Shown one piece after another: positions 25,251 to 38,224 of a stretch of DNA of 64,000 nucleotides (positions are counted from its first letter, which is position 1; each line of letters starts with the position of its first letter). The position numbers were made by a program, and so were the translations under genes. This stretch comes from Parasitella parasitica (Eukaryota > Mucoromycota > Mucoromycetes > Mucorales > Mucoraceae). The stretch spans positions 1 through 64,000 of the forward strand of contig MU619264.1 in the NCBI GenBank assembly GCA_025201805.1. Reading direction: 5' to 3'. The notes below the pieces were generated by a model, which saw only the letters and a program-made list of their open reading frames with translations, did not search any database and was not told where the DNA came from.

Positions 25251-27046
25251 TTACACACACGATGATGCTGATCGAGATAGCTGATTTTGTGATAAGCCAT
25301 CTATTGTTGTTGTTCCTGGTGCTGCTTTCAAGTTCGGCAAAGATGAAGAAGATGCTACATTATCCATTAAGCCATTGTTTTCTGTATTATCGCTTCTTAC
25401 TAGAGGAATTGAATTATAGTCAAAATGCTCGATAAAGCGACTTTTTATGAGGCGTGGAGGTGAAGGTTTTATTTGTGGGGAGGTTGATTGTTTCGAAGCT
25501 GGGAATAGATCAATTGGTGATATACATTTGATGGGAGACAAAACATATGGTATATTAGACGATGTCTCAGCCATATTGTGAGATTCTATAAAGCAAGAGT
25601 TAATATAACTGAGATTGTTGGTTATGCCTGTAGGAGTAATAGTTTCGAACCTGAATCAATTGCATCTCTGGACACTGAGAAAAATAAACGCTTCTTCATC
25701 TTGTCAGGATATTGCTCATGTCGTAACTGATCACTACTGCGCTTTCGCCGGATACAACACCAAATAAACAAGGCAACAAGAGCTATAAATAAAATGCTTC
25801 CCATGATGGATCCGAGAATAACAGCCAGTGAGTTGCTGGAGGATGTATTTCCTTGCATTGTTGCGGCGGCGTTGTTTGTTAGCCATGGAGGCTGTGGTAA
25901 AAACCTAAAATCAGTCGTATTAAAAAAAAGCAGGTTTTCTTGCTGATCCGTTGCTGTTGCCCCTCCATAGAAAACCGCCAAATCTGCGGCAACCAGTGTA
26001 ACAGTGCCTCCCAAGACAGGATTAAAAACATTTGATGTTTGATTTGCATCTCTTGTTTTACTGTTAACATTGTTTATTATTATAGGTGAAATAGTAATAT
26101 TGTTATATATCTGTTTGGATACATCTAATTTCCAAAATGTGACCTTCTTGGTTGGAGTGTTTGTTGCTGTCTCGCTATCGTGGAAGCTTTGTGTAGCAAA
26201 AGGCGACGTTGAGGACAAACTTGGCACAATGATTAGAGAGTCCGATTCTGCAGTTGTAGTAGCAGCAGCTATTGCTTTAATGGATTGCGTGGTGGTATTG
26301 AATGATGCAACGGTGCCGAGCCATAAAAACGCATAAGGATCAAAACAATCGACAAATGTAACGTATTGGCCATGGTTGGCTTGGGTGCGAAAATGTAAGA
26401 TCCACCTGGATGTGGCATATAAAACAGAGTTGGACACAGATGATGGAGGAGGCGTCGAGGGTGTTGTTTTCAATCCATGCCATATCCCAAATGCCGGATG
26501 TCCCAGGTCGAGGATGTAGGTCTGTTGCGATTCTGTTTGATTTGCATCCCGTCCTCCTTGCACGAGCAGGTAGTCATTGAACGACGTAAATGTATAATCC
26601 GTCAGAAATGTTGACTGTGTGATGAATTTGTCAATTGCAGCTTGATCTCCTTGAAATGTTATGTTTGTTTCAGCTACGACAGTGAGGTTTGGCGAGATTG
26701 CATCTACGATTTGTAATGGTCTTTCTTGGAGCACCAAGATGACTTTGCCCGATCTTGTGATAATGCATGCAGGATCTGTAGTAGCATGGCGGCTTATTTG
26801 TTGGCTTTGCTGCTGCTGCTGCTGCTGCTGTGCTATTATTTTGGGCGGATTAGCGTAGAGATCGTTGCTATCAAATATTATCGAGATATTCTTGGTTCTC
26901 CCCATGATGTATAATGTCTCCTCGACAGCAAACGCGCAATTGCTTTGATTTGGCAACCCGAAATCACTGAAATCTAATGATTCTATTTTTTTTGGCATGA
27001 TGAACAGACACAACACCCACCACCATTTCAGTCGTATGGAATGCAT
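25251..27046 (-). CDS. Single-pass type I membrane protein with kelch/galactose-oxidase-like ectodomain
   Basis: Two exons (27046-25651, 25585-25251) give 576 residues. The N-terminus (MHSIRLKWWWVLCLFIM) is a signal peptide, so I start at 27046; an in-frame ATG at 27142 would put 32 extra hydrophobic residues before it. The ectodomain (~residues 20-410) has many N-glycosylation sites (NIT, NQT, NTT) and segments such as FNDYLLVQGGRDAN that resemble kelch blades. A transmembrane helix follows (SLAVILGSIMGSILFIALVA with LFIWCC), then a basic stop-transfer KRKRSS-like stretch and a ~110-residue cytoplasmic Ser/Pro-rich tail. The layout matches fungal cell-surface kelch proteins of unknown function. 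Poly-Gln occurs near residue 75. The donor at 25650 (GTTCGA) is weak, so the tail join is less certain. Confidence 0.68.
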
Positions 27047-27336
27047 AATCAAAAAAAAAAAAAAAAGAAGATACGAGGAGAAAGAAAGAGAGGCGAAGAG
27101 AAGAAGGAAGAGAAGAGCAGAAATATAAAATGGGATTGCCACAAAACTGTTTTATAGTGCAACAGTAAATAAACAGAAGCGCATTTGACTTGTATAAAAT
27201 AATACGATCATCCGAATACAAAAAAAAAAACCTAGCCTGCCTGGCTACTTTATTTTTATATAACATAAATCATCACAGTTTCTCCTCCGTCAGATTTGTT
27301 GCCGTGGCCTAGGGTTCGTATACATTTATGTGTATA

Positions 27337-27356
27337 NNNNNNNNNNNNNNNNNNNN
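27337..27356. other. Scaffold gap of 20 N
   Basis: Twenty undetermined bases join two contigs. True gap length and order are unknown. The gap lies between the 5' end of the membrane-protein gene (27046) and the 3' end of the COX subunit gene (27465), so neither coding region is interrupted in my models. Confidence 1.
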
Positions 27357-27464
27357 TTGCTTTTAAAGGCAAGATAAAATGACATTTAACCAGCCTTGTA
27401 GCTACTCACACAGAAAATTAGAATCAGCAACAGCTCATTACGTACAGATACTGTCAAATATCAC

Positions 27465-27818
27465 TTACAATTGCCAGGCAGCACCTAATCAGTCAAACAA
27501 ATCACAGTTAAAACGTCATTCTGAGGCAAACAAAGTAGTACAAGTTTATAAACTTACCAAGGAAAGGAGCACCGAAGCCAAGACCCAAGTACAAAGTCAT
27601 CTTGATAGCAAGACCAGCTCTGTTCTTGGTGTTGAAAGGGACGTTCTGTAATGTAAACGAATAGAAAAAAATCCGAGTTAGCTCATTATCTAGCCTGTTT
27701 TCCCATGTAATTCCATCTTTACCTGACCGTTGGCGTTGGAAAAGTGATAGAGGTCAGAGCGAACTACTTGGCGAGTAGAAGCGCGCATGGCAGAACGAGC
27801 AAGGACGTTGGAGATCAT
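27465..27818 (-). CDS. COX8: Cytochrome c oxidase small subunit (COX8/COX7C type)
   Basis: Three exons (27818-27723, 27645-27558, 27484-27465) give 67 residues. An Arg/Ser-rich presequence (MISNVLARSAMRASTRQVV) is followed by NVPFNTKNRAGLAIKMTLYL and GLGFGAPFLGAAWQL. The pattern (N)-(V/I/L)-PF-N-x(4-5)-R, then one membrane helix ending GFGAPF, is that of fungal COX8 and mammalian COX7C. The protein is a single-pass subunit of respiratory complex IV in the inner mitochondrial membrane. It is too short and too split for a simple open-frame search to find. The last exon holds only six codons and the stop. Confidence 0.88.
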
Positions 27819-30800
27819 TGAAAGTTGATAAATAAATAAAGAGAGAGAGTGGGGTTAAAGAGAGAGAGAGAAAAACAACGAAAAATTATGTGTTGGCGGA
27901 CGCAAAAAATCCCTCCTCATCAGAGCAGGGTACTTTTTGAACATCAAAATGGCCCCACATAGCTTTGCTTCTGACATCATCAGAAGGAAGTGTACAAACA
28001 AGCATCTCCTTTAGATTACTTATCACTATAAAAAAATAAAAAACCAAATTGTTCAATGCTCCAAAAATGTGAGAGAAGCATCAGGCTATACTTCATTTTA
28101 CAGTCGCTAGGATTTTAATTATTGATATTGCCTGTAAGGCTTGGATCCAGCCCATTCTATTATTATTTCTGCTTGTGTCTATCTCTACCAAGAAGACCCG
28201 CACATTGATGCATCCCATTATCCTTTTATAAAATCTCGGAGACCATGATCATATTCACCTCCATTTAATCATGCATAAATGTCGACTTGGATGTGTAAAC
28301 TGATCAAGTGAGTCTAATTAACGTTTGCCCTGTACAAATCCTAAAGCAATCATGAATATCATTCAGTTTTTTGAAAGCTTCTGAACCCATGAACATGGCA
28401 ACAGCCTTCTGAAAGCTAAAATTTTTGATGATTCCATGTTACCATTGCTACCATATAATAAAATGGTTATAGGTTATATAAGATCTGTTTTAGAATAGCT
28501 TAACTTGCAATTTTCCTTAATAACAAGCGTTATAATAGGCATATTCATAATTTATGACGATATTCCTTGTGTTTAACCTTAATGATGTCTGATATAAGTG
28601 AATTTTTTGGGGAAATTGACATGCCTCATGAAGGAGCAATTTGTTTTTAGACTGTGCTTATCTAAAAAGCTTATCGTTTAAATATGTATTCGTTTACATA
28701 AAAATTATCCTACTGTAAGTCATTAGAGATGATGTTGGGAGCAATACACTAGATGAAGGCAGGCATGAAAGTCAGTCTTCAGTCTTAACTTTGAAATTCA
28801 CTCTCGGGGACCGCAATATGCAGGCAACCAACTGATAGTGTATCGCAACCAAGACATACTATAAAGAGAAGAGGGACCATCCTTTTATACCGTTTTGTGA
28901 TGTAGGTAACCAAAATCTCTATTGTGTACTATCAATTTCATCTTTTTTTCTATTCTTTATTTATTTTACATCTAGCTATTTCTGCAGTACTAATTTGAAC
29001 CTTAAGTTCCTCTCTTTGCATGCATTACTTTTGAGTATTTTTGCCGCGTCAAATTTTTAGTGGAACAACTTTTTGATCAATCGAAAAGTAGGTGATTGAT
29101 GCAGGTAAGCATCAAATGAACTTATGTTTTGGAGCCAGATGGAACTTTTTTCCATAAAGATGATGTTGAAAATTATTTTCGTAGATCGATATTTTTACTG
29201 AACAAGACACAAGACCAGAAAAGTCATCAAGACAAACAGCCTTTTCTATCGAACACACCCTGAACCAGGCACTAATGCCTCAGTAATAGAATGTTTGTTA
29301 ACGCATTGTATATTTAATCTAGTGTCAATCATTCTGATTAATTCGTTTCAAATATAACTGCGAGTGTCTATAGTCGTGATAGTGTACATGAAAAACCTTT
29401 TGATAGATTATCTAAAAGAAGCAAAGGAACGTAAATAAGACTTACAACTAAACATTCAGTAGAAACACCAAGAATGGTCTAAAATAATTATGTCAATTCA
29501 GTGCATTTACGCATAGACAGGTGAATGGAAATGTAAAAAGTGATGTCGATCATAAAATGGCCATTCTGAGAAAAATGTAATAGTTTAGAGTTTAAGCTTT
29601 TTATAAATTAAATCGCTTTTTACTCTTAGCAAAACATTACAGCCTGCATGAACTTTATTAGTTGAGCATAAATAAAGCATTACTTGCTCAATTTCAGAAT
29701 GATATTATTTGTTATTATGAATTATTTGACGGGGTTAAAGTATAGCTAGTGCAAGTGTCCTGATTCAAGGGTAGCAGACGAATTATTTACTACAGAAAAC
29801 TTTGTACTATTTATGTCGTAACATATGGCCTAGGCAACCTTAAATCAATAGATATTCTAAATATAACTTTCACAGAAATTTTATGAAATTAAATGGTATA
29901 CAGTTAGTAAACTCTTTTATCCGCCAAAAGACGTCGAACTAGGAGATCGTTCAACGGCTTTTTAAAGTGCTGTGATGTCTACTGTGCATTATGTAGGTAC
30001 CACTTTCTTTTTAGTAACAGAATATATTTGTGCACTCATGATATCAGTTTCCAACCATTATAACCATAAATTTGCTTCCAAGGACCTTTTACCGCTTGAT
30101 TTTGTTTTCAGTTTTATTGAGATTACACAGATATTGTATACATTTGTCAATGTGCTGTTTGCTGAAATAATACGTTACCGAGATGATCTATGATGGATGT
30201 ATTGCACTACTATTCAAGTGAAAGCCAACTGTCGCGCCTAAAACAAGAAACCCCATTGTTATTAATAGTTTATAATGTGTAACTATTGTAAAACTCAAAT
30301 CAAAAAGTTAATTTTCTGTATGTAAACCACGAGAAAGCAATACAAGCGTCAGGTTTAATTAGGGCTATACACACAGAGTAGTTATTGTGCAACTATTGAG
30401 GACAGGTCAAGAAATAAGACCATTTATATCTTGAATGCTCGAGGTAATCTCACCAACCTGTATTGCTTATTCGAGAGCATGGTCAATAACGATCTGTGTG
30501 TTTTAAATTTCGTGCTCCAAATGTAACATTGAATGTTGAATTTTGTAATCAGAAGGATGGCGGCCTTGAATGAGATGTTCCAAATTGTAGATATTATATA
30601 TTTATAGCAGTATGCATGTCTCAGGTTGGCTATAGTATAAGAAATTGGGCGCGGAAAAAGATTTACACCTCGAATTAAGTGTGCTTCCACTCTTTTGGAG
30701 TGGCAAAAGATATACACTGATCATTCATGAGAGTAATGATCTAGTGCTATATTCTTTACCCCTTGAATTTGTATTCATCATTTTAGTGCACACATATATA

Positions 30801-31138
30801 TGAAAAACAAGGTGATTTCCCAACAAAAATAATGTGTATACATCACCACTTCCTCGTTTTATCGATCCTTAAATTGGACAGATTGTCAGTTTAAAGTAAG
30901 ACTCTTTTATGGAAGTATTATAAAAAAAAATTATATGTTGTACAAACTAAATTACAAATGATCAAAATGGAGAATTCAACCAATTCCCGCATTTGATGTC
31001 AAAAAGCGTATATAAAAGAGCAAGCTTTTCCCTTTCTACTTGGCATTGTTTCTTGTTTGCTCCTTGTTTCCATTGTTTTACATTCATTTTCTAACAACAG
31101 TAGAAACCCTCGCTCGTTCCTTCACAAAATATCTATAA
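27819..31138. other. 3.3-kb intergenic region
   Basis: No gene is supportable. The AG-rich block at 27838-27875 is the 5' flank of the COX gene. Open frames at 29972-30193 (plus) and 30424-30717 (minus) have no signature. The last 150 bp before 31139 carry TATATAAAAG near 31010-31018 and a CT-rich initiator region for chitin deacetylase. Confidence 0.5.
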
Positions 31139-32557
31139 ATGTACATTAAAACCTCTGCTATAGCAGTAGCTCTCCTTCAAGTTTCCAGCTTTGTGCAAGC
31201 TGCCACTTCCACCGCATCCGCCACGAAAACTGCTGCGTCAACACTTTCAAAGCCCCAAGATTACTGGAAAAGCTTCAAATCTCTCGTTGATCCTTTGAAC
31301 ATCACTATTGCTGCCATTCCCCAAACTACATCGAATGACCCATCTGTTGAATGCACTTACTACGAGCCTCCCTCCAACTTCAAATATGATACCAAGGAAT
31401 GGCCCAATCTCTGGGAAACTGCCACCTCCAATGGCATGGCAAATACCTCTGAATTCCAAGCCCTGTACAATGCCATTGATTGGTCCAAGGCACCCAATAT
31501 CGCTGTTCGCAAATTGAACACTGATGGTTCTATCAACATGGATGGTTACGATCAAAACACGGATCCCGATTGTTGGTGGTCAGCTTCTACTTGCACCAAG
31601 CCCAAATTTGAAAGCGTCAACGAAGACATCTACACTTGTCCTGAGCCCGAGACTTGGGGTCTTACCTATGATGATGGCCCCAACTGTTCTCACAATGCCT
31701 TCTACGATTATCTTGAGGCTGAAAAAATCAAGGCCTCCATGTTCTACATTGGCTCCAACGTTGTCAACTGGCCTTATGGTGCTCAGCGCGGTCAAAAGGC
31801 CGGCCACCACATTGCTGACCATACCTGGTCTCATCAATTGATGACTACCCTTACCAACACTGAAGTCTTGGCTGAACTCTACTATACTCAAAAGGCCATC
31901 AAGATGGTCACTGGTGTTACCCCTATACACTGGCGTCCTGTAAGTATTTTAATGAATTATCAGACGGTAATGAAACTAACCCTTATAATGTAGGCTTTCG
32001 GTGATGTCGATGATCGTGTTCGTTGGATCGCCACTCAACTTGGTTTGACTACAGTCCTTTGGGATCTTGACACTGACGATTGGGCTGCGGGTACCTCTGA
32101 GACTTTGGACACTGTTCAAAAGACCTACGAAGATTTCATTGCTATGGGCGCTAACGGTACATTTAAGAACAGTGGCCAGATCGTCTTGACTCACGAAATT
32201 GATAACACCACCATGACCCTTGCTATGGAGTTCTTGCCCAAGATCAGAGCTGCCTACAAGAACGTTATCGATGTTGCTACCTGCATGAACATCTCCAATC
32301 CTTACCACGAATCCAGTGTTACTATTACTCCTTTCAATGCCACTGGTGCTTCTAGCTCTTCTACTGCTGCTACTCCTGTTGCCGTCTCATCGGCTGCCGC
32401 GGCTCCTGTTGCTTCTGATACTGTCACCAAGGATGGATCCAAAGCTGCGGTATCTGCTGCTGCTGTTGTCAACAGCGTTAGTACTTCTGCTGGTATCCAA
32501 GTGGGTCCTAATGGTCTGCTCATGGCTGCCTTTGCTGTGGCTGCCTACTTTTTTTAA
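31139..32557 (+). CDS. CDA: Chitin deacetylase, GPI-anchored
   Basis: Two exons (31139-31939, 31994-32557) give 454 residues. A signal peptide (MYIKTSAIAVALLQVSSFVQ, cut near Ala21) is followed by the NodB/polysaccharide deacetylase domain: motif 1 LTYDDGPNCSHNAF with Asp178/Asp179, motif 2 HHIADHTWSHQ with the metal-binding pair His228/His232, motif 3 PIHWRPAFGDVDDRVRW spanning the intron, and LWDLDTDDW. The end is Ser/Ala/Thr-rich and closes with a hydrophobic tail (NGLLMAAFAVAAYFF), typical of a GPI signal. The enzyme converts chitin to chitosan at the cell surface; chitosan-rich walls are a mark of Mucorales. Codon use is C-rich at third positions compared with neighbours, suggesting high expression. 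Confidence 0.97.
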
Positions 32558-33525
32558 GCTTATAAAGCTTATTCTTTCCACGCTAACCCGTTTTCTATTG
32601 TAATAAAAGAAACTCCAATTGTTTACTATTTACTACATTCTCCCCCCCTTCTTGTATTTTCACTTTCATAGAATTTTAAATCAGCAACTTTAAGCTGTTA
32701 ATAAACTATCAGACACTATCATCCATATCTTATATATAAATGTGCTACATGAGTCTGAAATCTATTTGCCCAAAGAGAAAATGGCATCGTGTCATGTGCA
32801 TTTCAGAATAGAATTCATTGAAATTAACGGTGTCTCGTACATTTATGCAAGCGCAGATAAAAAGAAGAGAGGATATTGTATGTTGAGTCGAGATTCTGTA
32901 CTTGAGCACTGCAAGAAACAACCGTGTAAGGCAGAAACCTCGTAATGAACATGGACCACAGACATAATAGAACGCGATAAACATTCAGCCGAAACAGGAA
33001 AACTTTAAACCTGACATAAGAAAGTTTAGATTAATAAAAGCAAATGCCCTGGATCATATTGGCCTCTTGCCATGGTAGGAACGCTTGCAAAAGATCTACA
33101 ATGTATAGTAAATAGTTCATCTACATGTGCTCAGCGGGGATATCAAATTTGATATATGGCAAACCAAGCTGAAGCCGCACTATATTATATACAATATACA
33201 GTAATTATGATTCTTGACTAAAACTGGCCACTTTGATCATCTTACGATACAACGGCCGTGTCGGCATTCCATTTTAACCAAAAAAGTAAGTGTTATCACT
33301 GAGTTTTTTTTTTCTCTAAACGTTTTCTAGCCAACTGAATCGTGCGCGTGTTGGAGATGTGATTAGCAGTGGTTCGCTTTAAATGAAATGCAATACAAAG
33401 ACTTGTATAATATGCTTACAGTCACAAAGATATCTTGCTTTTTTTTCTTTTCACATCTTTTTCTCTCTCTCTCTCGTATTATCGTCGTTCGGCTCTTTCC
33501 TCAGCATCATTATTAATCTACGCAT
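32558..33525. other. Intergenic, nothing recognised
   Basis: Contains the 3' end of chitin deacetylase (AATAAA-type signal near 32602) and a CT-rich promoter stretch for the PHO81 gene (33435-33480). Overlapping opposite frames around 32742-32984 have no signature and are probably chance. Confidence 0.5.
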
Positions 33526-36500
33526 ATGAAGGTAAAAATAGGCCGGAAGGAATAACTTTTGAAGAGTCTTGTAACATTTCGTTCATAGTTTGGGAAACAA
33601 ATTCAAAGCCAACAGTTCACAGAATGGAGTCCCTATTATCTAGACTACAAAGGCTTGAAGAAGTTCATCAGTTCTTTATTGAATACACCTGCAGATAGTT
33701 TAAAAGCACTGGGGCTACCACCTATTCGCATCGAAGAGGATCGTGCAAAGCTACTGCAATCTCAAAAGGCCGCCTTCTTTTTCAAACTCGAGCGTGAACT
33801 CGAAAAGGTAAGCTCAGACCGCATTTCCTGATTTCATGCAATGTCTAATGGCACCCATCGTCAGATCAATTCTTTCTACCTGCAAAAAGAAAACGAGCTC
33901 AAGGTGAGGTTGCGGACATTGATCGACAAGAAGAAGGTGCTCCAGTCTGACGCCCGTCGACTCAAGCATGCATCTACACTCTTCAAGGCGATTCAAGAGG
34001 CATTCGTACAGTTTGAGCAGGAATTGACGAAAATTCAGGTAAGGACATAAGGGCACTCAAGCTATTTTATAGACGGTCTCTGATGCTCACCATCTTGAAC
34101 CAGAAATATGTCGAATTGAACAACGAAGGATTCAGAAAGATTTTGAAAAAGTGGGACAAACGGTCTAAATCCTCTACCAAAGAGCTCTATCTCTCACGTC
34201 AAATTGACATTCAACCTTGTTTCAACACTCAGGTCTTGTGCGAGCTGTCTGACATGGCCTCGGCGAATCGCATCGAACTCTCCAACATCCAAGAAGGCAT
34301 ACCAATCAGTCCTGTATCCAGCAGCAATCACAACGTAGACAACTTTGCAAACAGTGGCGATGAGATTGACGATGTTGAATTGGATCTTGTAAAGGCCGTC
34401 TCCAGCGGTCAAGGCTCGCTTGTAAGGGAGATTTTAGCTCGTATTATGCAAACTCCATCACCGGAAGATCGTGGAAGACTCACGCGTGTCTTTTGGCATG
34501 CGTGCTCTGAGGCACCCAAAGAAATTACAGACATGTTGATTGAGACGCAGCTTGTCAATTTCGAGTATGTGGATGATATCATTGAGCGATCATGTCTCCA
34601 TGTAGCTGCCATGAACGGCAAGTTGGATTTGCTCAAGACATGCACAAAACATGGGGCTAACGTGGAGAGCACGGATGCGTATGGACGAACCGCACTTCAT
34701 TACGCCACGATGAATGGCTTTGCCGACTGTGTCTCCTTCTTGCTGACACGCCAGACAGATATTGAATGTCGTGATCATGATGGCTTTAGCCCTTTGATCT
34801 ATGCTATTATGAATGGGCATACGCCATGTGTGGATATTTTGATCCAAGCAAACGCCAACATTGAACCTCGCCATGAAGGTGATCACATTCCACTCTCTTT
34901 GGCGTGTCATTTTGGCCATACGGATATTGCCCTCATGCTGTATAACCAAGGAGCCAAAAATCTACCAAACGCCGAGTCCCTGTATCCGCTTCACCTTGCT
35001 GCTCGCCAAGGACACGCCGAGCTGTGTCGTGTGCTCTCTCAGAATAAACAAGATCTTGATAAAGCCGACAAGTACAATACATGGACCCCTCTCTTCTGGG
35101 CTGCGAATGATGGGCATGTCGATTGTGTGCGCATTTTGATTAATGCTGGTTGCAAGGTGAATGCCAAGGATGAAAATGGTAAAACTGCCCTCTACTATGC
35201 TGCATGGGAGGGGCATATGGACTGTGTACAATTACTGCTGGATGCCGGCTGTGAGGTTGAGCCTGTTACTGATACCATGAATGCATCTGCTCCTCAGAGT
35301 CCACCTAGCATTAAAGCAAATGAAGATGAAGAGGAGGAGGATGATATGGGACTAGACGTAATACCCTCCTTGTCATTACCGCCACCCATTATACCTTTCC
35401 GTATATATGGCCATAATTATCTCGATCGCAAGTATCAGATTCAAATTAGCCTTCGTCAGCCGCCTATTCGCCTTTACGATAATGCTCAGATATCCTCTCT
35501 ACGTCTTATCATCTCTTCCAAGCCAGATACAGGCATGATTCCACACAGCGTCATTTTGCCTTTGGTCGATGATCGAGATGTATTCAATTTCCAAGTGGAT
35601 AAACTGGATGATTTCTTGCTGGAATTTGACATCTTGGCTACATTCGGCTCCAAAGTACTAGGACGTGGTGTGGCGCTACCGCAATCTTTCTCTTTGGTAG
35701 ATTTCAAGATTGCAGAAGGCCACCGTACCATCCCTCTATTAGACGGTCACCTCAAGGTTATCGGCGAACTTTCATATGACTATTCTGTCATTAACCCTTT
35801 CCGTGGTGTTCAGTTGGAAATTGGGGGTCGTATAGAAACTTATTGGAAATCCACAAAAACAGTTTTACCTGTGCCTACGACTAGTGGTGCTGATATCAAT
35901 ACTACTGAATCAACTGACACTGTCACTACCGCTGCTTCCCTTGCCACCACTGCTGCCCTCCCTACTACGGCTCTTACTAATACCTCGTCCACAACTACCA
36001 CTAATTCTACTACATTGCCTGCAAACAACACCAACACAACAACTGCAACAAATTCTCTTTCGTCCACTGTGCCTTCCTTTATCACGGCGTCATCTTTATC
36101 AGGCGACTATGTGCAAGTTGTCATTCAACTCACAAAAGACCTTGTACCTGTTGTGTTCTCAAATTGGATGGTGCCTTATCAAGGATTGGATTTGGCGGTA
36201 TCAGACCTAACACTGAGCCAATTTATACGCATAGGCGAAAGCATATTAAAAGACAACCAACCTCATTCACCAAACAATACCGATGACATTTGTCCCATTA
36301 CAGGAAACAGCTTTAGCATTCAAAAATTGAACGATTACAAATCATTCCTTTCTCTAGAGCAAGTGTTGGAAGTAAGTATCTGTCTACGTTTCTCTTTTTG
36401 GAGAAGACGATTTTTGATGCTTTTTTGAATTTTTTTTAGAAACTGCCCTTAAGCATGGGACTTCATCTCGAGCTGAAATACCCTTTACCCAGCGACCAAA

Positions 36501-37110
36501 GCCTCTACTCATTTACAAATATTGCTGGACGAAACACATTTGTAGATACTATTCTTCAGTGTATTTATGATCATGTTCGATCTCTTTCTCCAGACACCGC
36601 TAGTCGAAGTTTATTCTTTTCATCATATAACCCAGCTATTTGTATGGTGGTTAATTGGAAGCAACCTAATTGTAAGTTTACAAAAATAACGTTTATTGTC
36701 ATCCAGACTCACCATTGCATTGCATAGATGCCGTATTTTTTGGTACATATTGCGGGCTCAATATGCATCGAGGAGCTAAGCGTCATTTCAGTGATGATGG
36801 TCGACTGCAAGATCAAAACGAACCATCGGTTGTATATAAAAATACGGATGTGCGATGTTCTTCATTAAAGGAGGCTGTCAAATTCGCCAAGCAAAACAAC
36901 TTGTTGGGCGTGATTTGTGGTGCACAGACTATTGTGCAAGTGCCTTCACTCATCAAGACTGCAAAGGAAAGTGGATTGATCTTGGTTACTGCTGGAAAGG
37001 TCAATTCCGACATTAGATACCGTCATATTCAGGAACGCTATGGCGTGGATGCCATGATGATAAACCAAGTTGTTCATTTCAATATGTCTATGGCTGGTGC
37101 TGGATTCTAA
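33526..37110 (+). CDS. PHO81: PHO81/NUC-2-type phosphate regulator (SPX-ankyrin-GDPD)
   Basis: Six exons (33526-33531, 33589-33807, 33865-34038, 34104-36371, 36440-36671, 36728-37110) give 1093 residues. The first coding exon is only ATGAAG; joined to exon 2 it gives MKFGKQIQSQQFTEWSPYYL, the conserved SPX start. The SPX domain covers ~1-190. About seven ankyrin repeats follow (~280-490; GRTALHYATMNGFADCVSFL, GKTALYYAAWEGHMDCVQLL). A C2-like segment, a Ser/Thr/Asn-rich linker (~705-775) and a degenerate GDPD region (VVIQLTKDLVPVVFSNWMVP; GYGVDAMMINQ-like end) complete it. In yeast and Neurospora this protein senses inositol pyrophosphates through SPX and inhibits the Pho80-Pho85 kinase when phosphate is low. 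The linker is nearly all Thr/Ser/Asn, unlike the rest. Confidence 0.95.
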
Positions 37111-38161
37111 ACAAAACACAAAAAACTATATGCCCTGATTTCTCTCTATTCAAATCTATATTAAACTGATTAGTATTTGCTAAGTCTCTGTGTATACACC
37201 AGTATTTCTCCACTTGTTCAAATATATAAGTTATGGACACATAAATACAATTGCAAGATGCCATTGACGCCGCAAATGAAAAGCCAACAGCTACCTTCGC
37301 GCACATTATGATTGAGCAATTACATAGATGGCAAGGGTGTTTACAAATAGTATATATTACGTTCACGAAAAGCCTGGCATGGCAAGAGCTCAACCAAAAT
37401 ATGCCAGTAGCCCAACCTAAAAGTGTGCACATAGAAAAAAAAAGCTCAATAACGTTGATTTAATCAGCTCTACTCGGTTTCTAGTACAAGCTGATGAGCC
37501 TCAAGTGTCTTAAGGTAGTAAATAAAAATATGTTCATCACCTCGCCTGACCTATTCCTGTAAATGGTCAGTACTGTTATCGGCAATTGAGTTAAGGAATT
37601 TGAGGGATACTCTTTGAGGTCAGGGGGGAGTTATCTTGGATGTAAGACTTTAATCCACCCTAATTTGTTGGCGCTTATGAACAACCGGCACTCTTGCAGA
37701 GCTCCCACAATTGAGTACGATTTGACTATCGGTTGGGTGAAGGCATGGAGAGAGCATTCAAGAACTCTTTTTTGGGATTAGCTGTACTTTCACCATTACG
37801 TTGATTAATCCTGTCAGTATCGAATAATTTTTTTTTTTTTTCGAGAAGCCAAGAAAGTACATATTTATAAAATAAAAATGAAAAGTTATAATAATCCATA
37901 ATTATCAGCATGATTTTACTTGTGGTTGAGGTTTATTCTTTTCCTCGTCCAAAGCAGACCATATTCAAGGGTACTTCATTCGTGATGCTTATAGAGAGTG
38001 GCTACTACTTTGTTTCAGCAGAATGTTAATTTTTTCAAATGTTCAAAAGTTTTTTTTTTACAAAAAAACAATGCTAATTAAACGGGTCAATGGGTGTTTC
38101 CAGATTCGCATTTCGTTAGAGTTAGCAATCTTGTCAGAGCATTATACTCGGAAGTGGTTCC

Positions 38162-38224
<63 letters not shown>

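Noticed and set aside
29972-30193. 73-codon frame in the 27.8-31.1 kb desert
   Set aside because: Hydrophobic chance frame in AT-rich DNA; no splice sites or homologue recognised.
31247-31930. Antisense frames over chitin deacetylase
   Set aside because: Shadows of a strongly biased coding sequence with no independent signature.
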